Notes: generated by a model from the sequence alone, not told the origin. A stretch of DNA of 64,000 nucleotides from Aliishimia ponticola (GCF_004803475.1 NZ_SRKY01000006.1:88006-152005), one strand, 5' to 3'. Positions 35,616-45,725 are shown, numbered from the stretch's first letter. Program-made: numbers and translations.

Positions 35616-36638
35616 TTAACGGAAGGGCGGGCTGTAAAGCAGGCCGCCGTTTTTCCACTGACCGTTCAGGCCACGGGCCAGACCGATCGGCGTGGACTCA
35701 CCGATGTTCTTTTCGAAGATCTCGCCATAGTTGCCTTCGACGGCAATCGCGCGCTTCGCCCAGTCAGCGTCAAGGCCGAGCATCTCGCCCAGGTTGCCTT
35801 CGGTGCCGAGCAGACGGTTGATCTCCGGTGTTTCCGGGTTGGCTTTTTCGCCAAGGCCGGCAACGTTCGTGGATGTGACGCCCAGTTCTTCGGCGCTGAT
35901 CAGCGCGTTCAGAGTCCAGCGCACGATGTCGCCCCACTCGTTGTCACCGTGACGTACCAGCGGGCCGAGCGGCTCTTTGGACACGATTTCCGGCAGAACG
36001 ATGTGGTCGCCCGGGTTTTCGAAGGTCGCACGTGTTGCGGCCAGACCGGAGGCGTCCGTGGTGTAAACGTCACATGCGCCAGCAAGGTACTGCTGCTGCG
36101 CTTCGGCGTTGGTTTCGATCGGAACCGGCTCGTAGCTGATGTTGTTCGCGCGGAAGAAGTCCGCGAGGTTCAGCTCGGTCGTGGTGCCGGTCTGGATGCA
36201 GACAGTCGCGCCGTCCAGTTCCTTGGCGGAGGACACGCCCAGCTCTTTCGGGATCATGAAGCCCTGACCGTCGTAGTAGTTCACGCCGACGAATTCAAAC
36301 TTCAGGTCCACGTCGCGGCTGAAAGTCCATGTTGTGTTACGTGCCAGCATGTCGATCTCGCCGGATGCCAGCGCGGTGAAGCGCGTCTTGCCGGTTGTCG
36401 GCACGAATTCAACGGCGGATGGGTCGTCCAGAACTGCGGCTGCAACTGCACGGCAGACTGCAACGTCGAAACCTTTCCACTCACCACTCGCGTCCGGCGC
36501 GGCGAAACCGACCAGCCCGGTGGAGACGCCGCAATTCAGCTTGCCGCGCGCCTTAACATCGTCCAGCGTCCCAGCGGCTGCTGCGCCCGCCGCAAGACCG
36601 GCTACGGTCAGCGCGCCAAAAACTACGGATTTATTCAT
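35616..36638 (-). CDS. aapJ: general L-amino acid ABC transporter, periplasmic binding protein AapJ
   Basis: A 340-residue solute-binding protein with a signal peptide (MNKSVVFGALTVAGLAAGAAAAG) and family-3 motifs: GFDVAVCRAVAAAV and DMLARNTTWTFSRD. It captures a broad range of L-amino acids for AapQMP. ATG 36638 follows GAAGAGG. A frame extending further upstream precedes the signal peptide and is not coding. The 209 bp upstream hold its promoter, which I could not pin down. Confidence 0.93.
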   Translation of the reverse strand: MNKSVVFGALTVAGLAAGAAAAGTLDDVKARGKLNCGVSTGLVGFAAPDASGEWKGFDVAVCRAVAAAVLDDPSAVEFVPTTGKTRFTALASGEIDMLARNTTWTFSRDVDLKFEFVGVNYYDGQGFMIPKELGVSSAKELDGATVCIQTGTTTELNLADFFRANNISYEPVPIETNAEAQQQYLAGACDVYTTDASGLAATRATFENPGDHIVLPEIVSKEPLGPLVRHGDNEWGDIVRWTLNALISAEELGVTSTNVAGLGEKANPETPEINRLLGTEGNLGEMLGLDADWAKRAIAVEGNYGEIFEKNIGESTPIGLARGLNGQWKNGGLLYSPPFR

Positions 36639-36847
36639 GTTTACCTCTTCCTGATTTGCCGCCCCTTTGTTCGGCGGCTTTATCCGACCATCACATGATC
36701 GAAGGCCATACCTCGCAGAACTCCCCCTACGAGTGCAGGGACTCTGAGCGATTAAATGCCGAAAGGTCAAGTCAGGTCCGATCAAAATCGCTTAAAATTT
36801 GGTACTCGGCCTGTAATTTCAGCGCTGCAAAACGGTCCGCTTGCCTG

Positions 36848-37561
36848 TCAGGACGTGCGGCTGAGATCGGCGAAACGATAGGCCGTCACGAACGCATTCT
36901 GTTTGACCGCGCGGGCCTCTCCGGCCTCTTCATCCGCGCCCCATTGTTCTTCCTGCCAGATCTCGTCGACCAGCGCTGTTGTCCATGCGGTATCCGGGGA
37001 TTCATGCCCGGTCAAAACCGCGTATCCAAGCACCCAAGACCCGGAAAGCGAGACCAATTCATGCAATGCAGTGAGCGCGAACGGATCCAATTCTGCGGTG
37101 CGGCGGCGGATCTCCTGCTGGCTCGTTTCGGGCTGCGGGATCGGCATCATTCCGGACTGCGTATCCAGCCGAACGCTCAGGTCCGTCTGCGCCCAATCCA
37201 GCAGCCGGTCCCATGCCTCTGCCTGCCGCTGGACCAGCTCCTCGGGGGAGTGTGCCCGATAACATAGCAAGTCGCTGCCACCATATTCAGCAATGATCTG
37301 CGCAACCGCCTCATGTTGCCGCGCAACCTTGTCCAAAGCGGAGTTCGACAGCCGCGTGAAGGGCATCGATTCGGGGTCGACCTCGCCTTCTTGCGCGTCC
37401 CATTCCGCCGCGATGCTCTCGGCCAGGGCTTTCGTGGGCACGATCAGGCCCTGTTTCGCGGGCGTCTTGATCGGGCGTCCGTCCAGCGCGACGGTGAAGC
37501 CTTCCTCTGCCTCGGCGATATCGGCCTGCTTCCAGAAGCGTTTCATCTTCCATTCGCTCAT
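36848..37561 (-). CDS. ATP12-family F1-ATPase assembly chaperone
   Basis: A 237-residue protein with the ATP12 pattern: KMKRFWK start, VALDGRPIKTPAKQGLIVPTKALAESIAAEWDAQ, and SDLLCYRAHSPEELVQRQ. In mitochondria and alphaproteobacteria this chaperone guards the F1 alpha subunit. Its ATG overlaps the HAD phosphatase stop (ATGA), the lineage-typical gene pair. Confidence 0.9.
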   Translation of the reverse strand: MSEWKMKRFWKQADIAEAEEGFTVALDGRPIKTPAKQGLIVPTKALAESIAAEWDAQEGEVDPESMPFTRLSNSALDKVARQHEAVAQIIAEYGGSDLLCYRAHSPEELVQRQAEAWDRLLDWAQTDLSVRLDTQSGMMPIPQPETSQQEIRRRTAELDPFALTALHELVSLSGSWVLGYAVLTGHESPDTAWTTALVDEIWQEEQWGADEEAGEARAVKQNAFVTAYRFADLSRTS

Positions 37562-38226
37562 CGAATATCCTCCAGCGAGCTTTCAATTGCCTGTTCCAGG
37601 TCAGACACCGTATGCGCAATGGCTCGTGCCGACGTCAGCGCGTGCTGCGGGTGATAGCCCCATGTCACGCCGATGGTCCCGACCCGCGCATTCACCCCCA
37701 TTTGCATGTCAAAGCTGGTGTCCCCGATCATCAGCGCGGCCTCTGGCGCGACTCCGGTTTCGCTGAGCGCGGCCATCAACATGGATGGGTGCGGTTTCGA
37801 TGGATGATCGTCGGCGACTTGCGTGGTGACGAAATGGCGGCCCAGCGCGTGATGTTCCAGCAGCGCGGTCAAACCGCGCCGGGATTTGCCCGTCGCAACC
37901 CCCAGCAGCAGGTCATGCTGCCCCGCAAGCCGGTCGAGCAGATCAGAGATACCGGGATAGAGCGGCCCCGCCTGCCCGCGCGCCCGCTGATTCGCGTAGG
38001 CGCGCTTATAGCCAGCGACCAAGGCGTCCTGATCAGCGGCGGACAGGTCTGGCACCAGTTTTGCCATCGCCACCGGCAGCGACAGACCCACAATGGACAA
38101 GATCGCATCGCGATCCGGCGCGGTGTGCCCTGCGTCGGCAAAGGCGGTGGTCATCGCGCCCAGAATTTCCGCCTGACTGTCCACCAAAGTCCCGTCGACA
38201 TCGAAGACGACCAGTTTCAGCGTCAT
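37558..38226 (-). CDS. HAD-superfamily phosphatase (Gph-like)
   Basis: A 222-residue HAD hydrolase: motif I FDVDGTLVDS at residues 8-17, motif II Thr/Ser in GVATGKS, motif III Lys near SKPHPSM and motif IV GDTSFDM. It resembles phosphoglycolate phosphatase-type enzymes. ATG 38226 overlaps the rluC stop. Frame extension past this Met was discarded. Confidence 0.87.
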   Translation of the reverse strand: MTLKLVVFDVDGTLVDSQAEILGAMTTAFADAGHTAPDRDAILSIVGLSLPVAMAKLVPDLSAADQDALVAGYKRAYANQRARGQAGPLYPGISDLLDRLAGQHDLLLGVATGKSRRGLTALLEHHALGRHFVTTQVADDHPSKPHPSMLMAALSETGVAPEAALMIGDTSFDMQMGVNARVGTIGVTWGYHPQHALTSARAIAHTVSDLEQAIESSLEDIR

Positions 38227-39266
38227 CGCAGCGCCTCGAACGGGTCTTCGTCGGCATAGGATTCCTCCCAACCCAGCGTGTTCCACGTTTCGGCCATATG
38301 CTGCGGCAGCGGGGCATGGATCACGATCGGCGCGCCGGTGATCGGATGTTCGAAACCGATGGTACGCGCATGAAGATGCAGCTTGCGGGAAATGATGCCA
38401 CCTAGCTGCGCGCCCCATCCGTCGCCCATGTTTTCCTGACTGGAGCCGCCATATTTGCCATCACCGATGATCGGGTGCCCGATCTCTGCCATGTGGGCGC
38501 GCAATTGGTGCGTGCGGCCGGTCACAGGCTCCATCGCGACCCACGCCGCGCGCGAGGCGACGCGGTAAAGCGTGGCGTAGAATGTCAGCGCGCGCTTTGC
38601 GCCGGGCGTGTCGTCCACATCGCGCGGATGCACTGCGCGCATCTTTTCGCCTTCGCCGCCCGCGCCATGTCCGCCCGCTTTGACCAGACCGTATTTGATT
38701 TCGCCCAAGTACGGGGTCGGTACGCCAGCGACGAGCGCCCAGTAAATCTTGCGCGTTTTGCGGTGCCGGATCGCTGCGGTCAGCGCTTGGGCCGCCTGCC
38801 GTGTCCGCGCCAGCAACAGAACGCCCGAAGTGTCCTTGTCCAGCCGGTGTACGAGCCGCGGATTTTCGTCCATTCCGAACCGCAGGGCTTCGCCCATGCC
38901 ATCCACGTGCCGCGTCTGGCCCGACCCGCCCTGCACCGGCAATCCGGGCGGTTTGTTCAGTGCGATGATATGGTCGTCTTTCCAGATCACGCAGGACTGG
39001 ATCATTTCAGCATCCGCCGCGCTGACCTTGGGCTTGGGCGGCGGGGGTGGCGCGTTTTCGTCCGGCAAGGGCGGGATACGCACCTGCTGGCCGACCTCGA
39101 TCCGGCTGTTCGCCTTGACCCGCCCGCCGTCAATCCGCAATTCGCCCTTGCGGCACATCTTTTCGATGCGCCCCTGCGACAGCTGCGGGAAGCGGCGCTT
39201 CAGCCAACGGTCAAGACGCTGATCCCCTTCGCCTTCCGGGATGGTGACGGTTTGCACACCGCTCAT
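38223..39266 (-). CDS. rluC: 23S rRNA pseudouridine synthase (RluC/RluD family)
   Basis: A 347-residue synthase: S4 domain (RLDRWLKRRFPQLSQGRIEKMCRKGELRIDG), a Pro-rich linker, then catalytic HRLDKDTSGVLLLART with the nucleophilic Asp, and GRTHQLRAHMAEIGHPIIGD. RluC modifies U955/2504/2580; RluD cannot be ruled out by eye. AGGAG precedes ATG 39266, which overlaps the crcB stop. Confidence 0.87.
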   Translation of the reverse strand: MSGVQTVTIPEGEGDQRLDRWLKRRFPQLSQGRIEKMCRKGELRIDGGRVKANSRIEVGQQVRIPPLPDENAPPPPPKPKVSAADAEMIQSCVIWKDDHIIALNKPPGLPVQGGSGQTRHVDGMGEALRFGMDENPRLVHRLDKDTSGVLLLARTRQAAQALTAAIRHRKTRKIYWALVAGVPTPYLGEIKYGLVKAGGHGAGGEGEKMRAVHPRDVDDTPGAKRALTFYATLYRVASRAAWVAMEPVTGRTHQLRAHMAEIGHPIIGDGKYGGSSQENMGDGWGAQLGGIISRKLHLHARTIGFEHPITGAPIVIHAPLPQHMAETWNTLGWEESYADEDPFEALR

Positions 39267-39643
39267 GTCATTACACTCCTTGCAACCAGCAGCCCAAGCG
39301 CCAGCCCAGCGATGGAACATCCAACGGACAGCGCGACATAGATCAGCGCGCTGGTGATCTGACCGCGCTCGATCAGCGTCATTGTCTCAAGCGAAAACGC
39401 CGAGAAGGTCGTGAACCCGCCCAAAAGCCCGGTCATCACGAAAGGGCTTAGATGCGTCAGGCCGCGCTGCGCCGCGACCACCACGAATAGCCCCATCAGG
39501 AAGGAGCCAAGAATATTCGCCCCCATGACCGCAACGGGAAATTGCGACGGCCCCAGCAGGCGCAGAACCCCCACGCCCCAAAGCCAGCGCAGCGATGCGC
39601 CAAGTGCGCCCCCGAGCGCCACGAATGATAAGGTCGATAGCAT
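39263..39643 (-). CDS. crcB: fluoride channel CrcB/Fluc
   Basis: A 126-residue four-helix protein: GGALGASLRWL, NILGSFLMGL and GGFTTFSAFSLET, the last being the Fluc TTFSTF-type polar track. Dimers export fluoride. ATG 39643 (MLSTLSFVALGG) matches the usual CrcB start; ATG 39655 is four codons upstream and possible. No ribosome site is obvious, and it lies just after rarA, so coupling is likely. No fluoride riboswitch was seen. Confidence 0.88.
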   Translation of the reverse strand: MLSTLSFVALGGALGASLRWLWGVGVLRLLGPSQFPVAVMGANILGSFLMGLFVVVAAQRGLTHLSPFVMTGLLGGFTTFSAFSLETMTLIERGQITSALIYVALSVGCSIAGLALGLLVARSVMT

Positions 39644-39675
39644 GGGCGCGTCCATCGCGCGCACCAAGGGCAGAG

Positions 39676-40986
39676 TCAAGTTTGCCGCTTGCTGCGCAGC
39701 TTCTCAAAGTAGGCCACGCGCTTTTTCAACTCACGCTCATAGCCGCGTTCGACTGGCTGATAGAACTGCTGCCGGTCCATCCCGTCGGGAAAGTAATTCT
39801 GTCCCGAAAAGCCGTCTTCGGCATTGTGGTCATAGGCATAACCGTCGCCATAGCCGTTATCCTTCATCAACCGGGTGGGCGCGTTCAGGATATGCTTGGG
39901 CGGCGGCGCAGAGCCGGATTGCCCCGCTTCACGCATCGCCGCCTTGTAGGCCACATAGGTCGCGTTGGATTTGGGCGCCAAGGCCAGATACGCCACGGCT
40001 TGCGCCAGCGCCAATTCGCCCTCGGGGCTGCCCAGCCTCTCATATGTTTCCCAGGCCTGAAGGCACAGGCCCTGCGCCTGCGGATCGGCAAGGCCGATAT
40101 CCTCCACCGCCATGCGGGTAATGCGCCGGGCCAGAAAGCGCGGGTCTTCGCCGCCCTTCAGCATACGCGCCAACCAATACAGCGCCGCATCCGGGTCAGA
40201 GCCGCGCACGGATTTGTGCAGCGCAGAGATAAGATTGTAATGCTCGTCGCCGGATTTGTCGTATTTCGTCGCCCGCCGCATGAGCCGCGTTGTCAGCGCT
40301 TCGGTATCCAGCGGCGCATCCACCTTCCATGCGGAGACCTGCTCCACCAGATTCAAAAGCGCGCGCCCGTCGCCGTCGGCCATCTCGACCAAGGCGGCCC
40401 GCGCCTGAGCATCCAGCGGGACAGGCTGGGCCAGATCGGATTCCGCCTTGCCCAGAAGCTGTTCCAGATCCTCCGTGCCAAGCCGTTCGAGCACCAGCAC
40501 TTGCGCCCGCGACAACAGCGCCGCGTTCAGTTCAAAGCTGGGGTTTTCCGTCGTCGCGCCCACCAGAAGGATGGTGCCGTTTTCCATATGCGGCAGAAAC
40601 CCGTCTTGCTGCGCCTTGTTGAAACGGTGAATCTCGTCCACGAACAGCAATGTGCCGCGCCCGTTCTCGTGGCGCAGGCGCGCGGCCTCGAACACTTTCT
40701 TCAGGTCCGCGACACCAGTGAAAATGGCGCTGATCTGTTCAAAATGCAGATCGGTTTCATGGGCCAGAAGCCGCGCGATGGTGGTTTTGCCGACGCCGGG
40801 TGGCCCCCAAAACACCAGCGAGGACAGCGCGCCGGAGGACAGCATCACCGTCAGCGGCGCATCCGGGCCCAGAATTTGCCGCTGGCCGATCACCTCATCC
40901 AGCGAGGTCGGTCGCAAGCGATCTGCAAGCGGGCGGTAACCGGCCTTCGGCTCTGTCGCCGCGCCCTTATCGAAAAGATCCGCCAC
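39676..40986 (-). CDS. rarA: replication-associated recombination protein A (RarA/MgsA)
   Basis: A 436-residue AAA+ ATPase: [16 protein letters not shown], Walker [10 protein letters not shown], Walker [12 protein letters not shown] and sensor [21 protein letters not shown], then the MgsA C-terminal domain ending [16 protein letters not shown]. It acts at stalled replication forks. Two bases separate it from the upstream Deg protease gene. Confidence 0.93.
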   Translation of the reverse strand: MADLFDKGAATEPKAGYRPLADRLRPTSLDEVIGQRQILGPDAPLTVMLSSGALSSLVFWGPPGVGKTTIARLLAHETDLHFEQISAIFTGVADLKKVFEAARLRHENGRGTLLFVDEIHRFNKAQQDGFLPHMENGTILLVGATTENPSFELNAALLSRAQVLVLERLGTEDLEQLLGKAESDLAQPVPLDAQARAALVEMADGDGRALLNLVEQVSAWKVDAPLDTEALTTRLMRRATKYDKSGDEHYNLISALHKSVRGSDPDAALYWLARMLKGGEDPRFLARRITRMAVEDIGLADPQAQGLCLQAWETYERLGSPEGELALAQAVAYLALAPKSNATYVAYKAAMREAGQSGSAPPPKHILNAPTRLMKDNGYGDGYAYDHNAEDGFSGQNYFPDGMDRQQFYQPVERGYERELKKRVAYFEKLRSKRQT

Positions 40987-40988
40987 AC

Positions 40989-42368
40989 TCAGGTCCGGAA
41001 TGTCAGAACAACGCGGCGGGTGCCGCGCAGGACCGCAAGCCGATAGCGGCCAGAGCGCGTCAGGGCCTGACGCACCATCGCCGGGGTTTCGACCCGCGTG
41101 CCGTTGATCAGCGAAATCACATCGCCGGGCCGCAACCCGACCTGCGCGCCAAGGCGCCCCGGATCGGTCACCAGAACCCCGTCGGCCTGAAGTGGCAGGT
41201 TATATTCCGCAATCACGGCAGGATTGATGCGTACCAGTTTCATGCCCGGCAGAACCGTTTCGCGCGGCAGTTCCGTTTCTTCACGCGGCGGGTCATCCGG
41301 CGCGGGTTGAAGCGTGACCAGCACGCTGCCCCGGTCGCCACCGCGCACGTAATCCACAAGCACATCATCCTCGGTCGAGACGGACATGCGATAGACCATC
41401 TCGGCAGGGGAGTTCACCGGAACACCTTCAACTGCGGTGATCACATCGCCCACCTGAAAGCCCGCGCGCGCAAAGGGGCTGTCCTCATGGAGGTTGGAGA
41501 TCACGACCCCTTCGGGAACATCCAGACCAATGCTTTCCGCGATGCCCTGGTCGACGGACTGCCCGTTCATTCCGGCCCATGGGCGGGCGAAACGGGGCTG
41601 CCCCGCGCGCGCTTGTTCGACGAAAGCCGCGACCAGATTGGCCGGTATCGCGAAACCGATGCCGTTGGACCCGCCAGAGCGGCTGACGATCTGCGTGTTG
41701 ATCCCGATAAGGTTGCCGGCGATATCCACCAAGGCCCCGCCGGAATTGCCCGGATTGATCGGGGCGTCAGTCTGGATGAAATACCCCCGCCCGGAACCGC
41801 GCACGCCGCCCGATCGCGCCAGCCCGGATACGATGCCGGAGGACACGGTTTGACCGACCCCGAACGGGTTGCCAATCGCCAGAACCAGTTCGCCCACCTC
41901 AACCTCGTCCGAGTTGCGCAGGTTCAGGCTTGGCAAATCCTCCGCCCCTTCCAGTTGCAGGATCGCCAGATCGGAATCCTCGTCCCCCAGCAACACGGTC
42001 GCATCGAATTCGCGGCGGTCATTCAGCACGACCCGGATTTCCGTCGCCATGCCGACCACGTGGTAATTCGACACGATCAGACCATCCGGGGTCAGGATCA
42101 CACCCGAGCCTAGCGAATTCTGCACCCGCGGCGTCGGCTGGCCGAAGCCTTCAAAGAAGCGCTCAAAAAACGGATCGTTCATGAAAGGCGTCCGCCGTTC
42201 CACCGTCACTCGCTTGGCATAGATATTCACCACGGCAGGCGCGGCTTGTTTTACCAACGGCGCAAAGCTGAGCGATATTTCCGCCTGCGAGGTCGGAACA
42301 CGCTCCTGCGCGGTAGCGGTCATGGCAGACAAGATCACGGCGATCGAAATTGTGAGAATACGCAGCAT
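40989..42368 (-). CDS. Deg/Do family periplasmic serine protease
   Basis: A 459-residue HtrA-type protease: signal peptide (MLRILTISIAVILSAMTATA), trypsin-like domain with His in NYHVVG, Asp in DEDSDLAIL and Ser in NPGNSGGAL, then two PDZ domains (about 265-345 and 375-455). It would act in periplasmic quality control. It is followed by rarA in the same orientation. Confidence 0.92.
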   Translation of the reverse strand: MLRILTISIAVILSAMTATAQERVPTSQAEISLSFAPLVKQAAPAVVNIYAKRVTVERRTPFMNDPFFERFFEGFGQPTPRVQNSLGSGVILTPDGLIVSNYHVVGMATEIRVVLNDRREFDATVLLGDEDSDLAILQLEGAEDLPSLNLRNSDEVEVGELVLAIGNPFGVGQTVSSGIVSGLARSGGVRGSGRGYFIQTDAPINPGNSGGALVDIAGNLIGINTQIVSRSGGSNGIGFAIPANLVAAFVEQARAGQPRFARPWAGMNGQSVDQGIAESIGLDVPEGVVISNLHEDSPFARAGFQVGDVITAVEGVPVNSPAEMVYRMSVSTEDDVLVDYVRGGDRGSVLVTLQPAPDDPPREETELPRETVLPGMKLVRINPAVIAEYNLPLQADGVLVTDPGRLGAQVGLRPGDVISLINGTRVETPAMVRQALTRSGRYRLAVLRGTRRVVLTFRT

Positions 42369-42548
42369 TTCTAGCCCTCTGTTTCCTCAGGATATGACGA
42401 GGCCGCCCCGTGAAATCAACCCACGCGGGGGAACGGTCGGGCGATCTGCACGTTGACCCGTCACAGACCGCGATCCAGCGCGATTGCGGGCGACCGCCGC
42501 GCCTTGGGGAAATCCTGGTGCGGCCCGAGAGTAGGAAAGGAAAGTGAC

Positions 42549-43004
42549 ATGGCGAAACTGCGCAACGATACCCTGATCGTGGTCAGCGACAGCGAGAAGG
42601 TTCTGTTCCTGCGAAACCAGACGGACCATGAAGACCCCAATTTCGATGTGACCGGCGAAAAAGAACAGGACAACCCCAGCGACCAAGCGCAATCAGCGAA
42701 CCGTCCGGGCCGGATGCCGGATGTGGGGCACGGCCATCGCTCTGCCCTGGATGATACGGATTGGCACGAATTGGCGAAGGAACGTTTTGCCAAGGAATTG
42801 GCAGACATGCTGTATGAGGAAGCGCATAAGGGAAATTTCGACAGGCTTGTTCTTGTCGCATCCCCGCAAGTGCTGGGCGTGCTGCGCGCGGACATGCACC
42901 AAGAAGTTCAAGACAAGATCGTGGCGGAAATACCCAAGACCCTCACCAACCATCCGGTCCATGAGATCGAAAAGATCGTGAAGGCCGAACTGGACGCTGT
43001 CTGA
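42549..43004 (+). CDS. host-attachment family protein
   Basis: A 151-residue soluble protein of the family named for attachment to host cells, first noted in Agrobacterium: DTLIVVSDSEKVLFLRN start, HRSALDDTDWHELAKERFAKELAD, and DRLVLVASPQVLGVLRADMHQEVQDKI. The fold resembles eRF1/Pelota middle domains, and its actual biochemical role is unclear. AGGAAAG precedes ATG 42549. It stands alone, divergent from the Deg gene and converging on rplQ. Confidence 0.8.
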   Translation: MAKLRNDTLIVVSDSEKVLFLRNQTDHEDPNFDVTGEKEQDNPSDQAQSANRPGRMPDVGHGHRSALDDTDWHELAKERFAKELADMLYEEAHKGNFDRLVLVASPQVLGVLRADMHQEVQDKIVAEIPKTLTNHPVHEIEKIVKAELDAV

Positions 43005-43043
43005 TGCGCCGCCGTGCCCTTTACGCAGGAAGGGCAACCCAAA

Positions 43044-43077
43044 CGAAAAGCGCCACGTGGGGGTCCACGTGGCGCTT
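43044..43077 (-). terminator. terminator after rplQ
   Basis: A perfect 13-bp stem (AAGCGCCACGTGG with CCACGTGGCGCTT) around a 4-nt loop, followed on the complement by TTCGTTT, 24 bp after the rplQ stop. It closes the ribosomal cluster and may also stop transcripts from the attachment-family gene. Confidence 0.8.
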
Positions 43078-43101
43078 AATCATGTCGAATGGACGCGAGG
43101 A

Positions 43102-43521
43102 TTAATCCTCAAGCGCCTCTTCGGCTTCGACGCGGGCTTTGTCAGCCGCGCCTTTGGCGTCACGGTCACGATCGACGAATTCGATGATCGCCATCGGTGC
43201 CATGTCGCCATAGCGGAAGCCAGCTTTCAGAATACGGATATACCCGCCGGAGCGTTCTGCATAACGGGGGCCAAGCACTTCGAACAGCTTCGCGACGTGC
43301 TGGTCTTGCTTCAGGCGCGATGCGGCCTGACGGCGTGCGTGGATGTCACCACGTTTTGCCAGCGTGATCAGTTTTTCAACGATCGGGCGCAGTTCTTTTG
43401 CCTTGGGCAGAGTGGTTTTGATCTGCTCATGTTCAATGAGCGATCCGGCCATGTTTGCGAACAGCGCCTTGCGGTGTTCGTGGGTGCGGTTCAGGCGGCG
43501 ATAGCCTCTCGCGTGACGCAT
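43102..43521 (-). CDS. rplQ: 50S ribosomal protein L17
   Basis: A 139-residue protein: [46 protein letters not shown] is the classic L17 start; the C-terminus is an acidic EEALED tail. AAGAAGGA precedes the ATG. It normally follows rpoA directly; here arsH and two terminators intervene and rplQ has its own promoter. Confidence 0.96.
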   Translation of the reverse strand: MRHARGYRRLNRTHEHRKALFANMAGSLIEHEQIKTTLPKAKELRPIVEKLITLAKRGDIHARRQAASRLKQDQHVAKLFEVLGPRYAERSGGYIRILKAGFRYGDMAPMAIIEFVDRDRDAKGAADKARVEAEEALED

Positions 43522-43606
43522 ATTTTCAATCCTTCTTTATGCTTTGTCTGGCGACCCATGCGTGCGGGCCACTCTCCTTGGGGCGGTGTGCCCTTATAAT
43601 TGCGAA

Positions 43607-43622
43607 AGGGCCCGAAGGCCCT
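43607..43622 (-). terminator. hairpin in the rplQ leader / after arsH
   Basis: AGGGCC and GGCCCT pair around a TTCG-type tetraloop, followed on the complement by TTTCGCAATT. It lies about 35 nt into the transcript predicted from the rplQ promoter, so it would act as a leader hairpin as well as a terminator for arsH. Confidence 0.5.
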
Positions 43623-43663
43623 GACAGGTTCCAGATCTGGGACAGCCCAAAACCGGATGCGGG

Positions 43664-43692
43664 TCTTTAGCCGAAACATCCCCTTGGGGCAA
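43664..43692 (-). promoter_or_regulatory. predicted rplQ promoter
   Basis: On the complement TTGCCC (43687-43692), a 17-bp spacer and TAAAGA (43664-43669), between arsH and rplQ. The bases following the -10, ACCCGCATCC, resemble those after the rplB and rpmC -10 elements. Confidence 0.55.
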
Positions 43693-43752
43693 CCCCCGGA
43701 ATGGCTGGCGCAGTTGGCTTTCGCACGGCTGCGAAAAGCCGGGAAAACGGGG

Positions 43753-44472
43753 TCAAATCGACTTCTGATTGACGCGCTTGGACAGTTCCGCCGCGGATTC
43801 AACCCGTTCGCTGTAGCGATCCGTCAGATGGTCCTTAAGATCGCGGGTCAGCAAGGTAAAGCGGGTCAGTTCCTCCATCACATCGACGATTCGATTGTAA
43901 TAGGCCGAGGGCTTCATGCGCCCGTCCCCGTCGAATTCCAGAAACGCCTTGGCGACAGAACTTTGATTCGGGATCGTCAGGCAGCGCATCCACCGGCCAA
44001 GCACGCGCATCTGATTGACCGCGTTGAAGCTTTGCGAACCGCCGCTGACCTGCATCAGCGCCAATGTCTTGCCCTGCGTCGGGCGCACCGCGCCAAGCGA
44101 TAGCGGTATCCAGTCAATCTGCGCCTTCATGATCCCGGTCATGGAGCCATGCCGTTCAGGCGAGCACCAGACCATCCCTTCGGACCACGTCACCAGATCG
44201 CGCAGTTCCACGACTTTGGGGTGCGAGGGCTCCGCATCGTCAGGAAGCGGCAAGCCGGACGGGTCGAACACGCGGGTCTCACAACCAAGCTTTTGCAAGA
44301 TGCGCGCGGCCTCCTCATTGGCCAGACGGGAATAAGACGTGCTGCGCAGTGACCCGTGCAGCAGCAGGATACGCGGCGCATGGGTCGAGCGCAGCGGATT
44401 GCCAAGCGCCTCAAGGTCCGGCGTGCCCAGTTGGACTTCGTCAAGGTTCGGGGTGGTCATGTCGTCGGACAA
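43753..44472 (-). CDS. arsH: ArsH-like NADPH-dependent FMN reductase
   Basis: A 239-residue flavodoxin-like reductase with ArsH hallmarks: [24 protein letters not shown] (phosphate-binding loop), [22 protein letters not shown] and [17 protein letters not shown]. ArsH oxidises trivalent organoarsenicals or reduces quinones. TTG 44472 is preferred because GGAGG lies 5 bp upstream; the ATG four codons later is 17 bp from it. No other arsenic gene is in the window. It sits between rpoA and rplQ, flanked by terminators. Confidence 0.82.
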   Translation of the reverse strand: MSDDMTTPNLDEVQLGTPDLEALGNPLRSTHAPRILLLHGSLRSTSYSRLANEEAARILQKLGCETRVFDPSGLPLPDDAEPSHPKVVELRDLVTWSEGMVWCSPERHGSMTGIMKAQIDWIPLSLGAVRPTQGKTLALMQVSGGSQSFNAVNQMRVLGRWMRCLTIPNQSSVAKAFLEFDGDGRMKPSAYYNRIVDVMEELTRFTLLTRDLKDHLTDRYSERVESAAELSKRVNQKSI

Positions 44473-44540
44473 CGTATCCTCCTGCAGCTTTAGGGCCTCG
44501 TCCTTTATACAGCGCCGCAGCGGATAACCCGTTTTGCGAC

Positions 44541-44570
44541 GAAAAAGGGCAGCGCCTTGGCACTGCCCTT
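44541..44570 (-). terminator. terminator after rpoA
   Basis: An 11-bp stem with one G-T pair (AAGGGCAGTGC with GCGCTGCCCTT), 4-nt loop, then five T on the complement, 22 bp after the rpoA stop. A typical intrinsic terminator. Confidence 0.8.
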
Positions 44571-44592
44571 CATGTTCTTCATCAGACGCCGA

Positions 44593-45609
44593 TCAGAAGT
44601 TGTCTTCGAACTTCTTGGCGAGATCTTCGATATTGTCGGGCGGCCAGTCCTCGACATCCATGCCAAGGTGCAGACCCATGCCGGACAGCACTTCTTTGAT
44701 CTCGTTCAAAGATTTGCGGCCGAAGTTCGGTGTGCGCAGCATCTCTGCTTCGGTCTTCTGGATCAGGTCGCCGATGTAAACGATGTTGTCGTTCTTCAGG
44801 CAGTTTGCGGACCGCACGGACAGTTCCAGTTCATCCACTTTCTTGAGCAGAAGCGGGTTGAACTCCAGACCGTCGTCGTCGTCCTGACGCGAGGCGCTTT
44901 CCGGCTCGTCGAAGTTGACGAAGATGCCCAGCTGGTCTTGCAGGATGCGTGCGGCAAATGCCACGGCGTCCTCGGGCGAGATCGACCCGTCCGTTTCGAC
45001 CTTCATGGTCAGCTTGTCATAGTCGAGAACCTGACCTTCGCGGGTCGGCTGCACGTCGTAAGACACTTTCTTGACCGGCGAATAGATCGCGTCGATCGGG
45101 ATCAGACCGATGGGCGCGTCTTCCGGCTTGTTCTTGTCCGCAGAGACATAGCCTTTGCCGGTGTTGACGGTCAGTTCGACATACAGGTCGGCACCATCGT
45201 CCAGGTGGCAGATCACGTGATCGCGGTTCAGAACCTCGATCCCGGCTGTCTCGGTAATGTCGCCAGCGGTGACAACGCCCGGACCTTTTGCATTGATGGA
45301 AAGGCGCTTGGGGCCTTCGACATCCATGCGCAGACTGACGCCCTTCAGGTTCAGGATGATATCGGTCACGTCTTCACGCACGCCCGCAACGGACGAGAAC
45401 TCGTGCAGCACGTTGTCAATCTGGACGCTTGTGATCGCCGCGCCTTGCAGGGACGACATCAGGACGCGACGCAGCGCGTTGCCCATGGTCAGGCCAAAGC
45501 CACGCTCCAGCGGTTCGGCGACGACTGTCGCTTGCCGTGCAGGGTCATTACCGGGTTTGATATCGAGTTGTTGGGGCTTGATAAGCTCAGCCCAATTCTT
45601 GTGGATCAT
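44593..45609 (-). CDS. rpoA: RNA polymerase alpha subunit
   Basis: A 338-residue protein: [16 protein letters not shown] start, N-terminal dimerisation domain with [25 protein letters not shown] [21 protein letters not shown], and a C-terminal domain from about residue 255 with [19 protein letters not shown] and [25 protein letters not shown] precedes ATG 45609; upstream in-frame residues are not conserved. Confidence 0.97.
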   Translation of the reverse strand: MIHKNWAELIKPQQLDIKPGNDPARQATVVAEPLERGFGLTMGNALRRVLMSSLQGAAITSVQIDNVLHEFSSVAGVREDVTDIILNLKGVSLRMDVEGPKRLSINAKGPGVVTAGDITETAGIEVLNRDHVICHLDDGADLYVELTVNTGKGYVSADKNKPEDAPIGLIPIDAIYSPVKKVSYDVQPTREGQVLDYDKLTMKVETDGSISPEDAVAFAARILQDQLGIFVNFDEPESASRQDDDDGLEFNPLLLKKVDELELSVRSANCLKNDNIVYIGDLIQKTEAEMLRTPNFGRKSLNEIKEVLSGMGLHLGMDVEDWPPDNIEDLAKKFEDNF

Positions 45610-45681
45610 GCGTCCCTCCATTCCTGTCTGTGGCCCCATGTCCGATGGCCAAAGACTCCCGAGGTTTCAAAAAGCGCAAAG

Positions 45682-45709
45682 CGGGGCCGCACCAGTGACT
45701 GCGGCCCCG
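45682..45709 (-). terminator. hairpin between rpsK and rpoA
   Basis: A 10-bp stem (CGGGGCCGCA with TGCGGCCCCG) with an 8-nt loop, followed on the complement by CTTTGCGCTTTTT. It lies 17 bp after rpsK and probably attenuates read-through into rpoA. Confidence 0.55.
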
Positions 45710-45725
45710 TTCAAGTCGTATCGAA

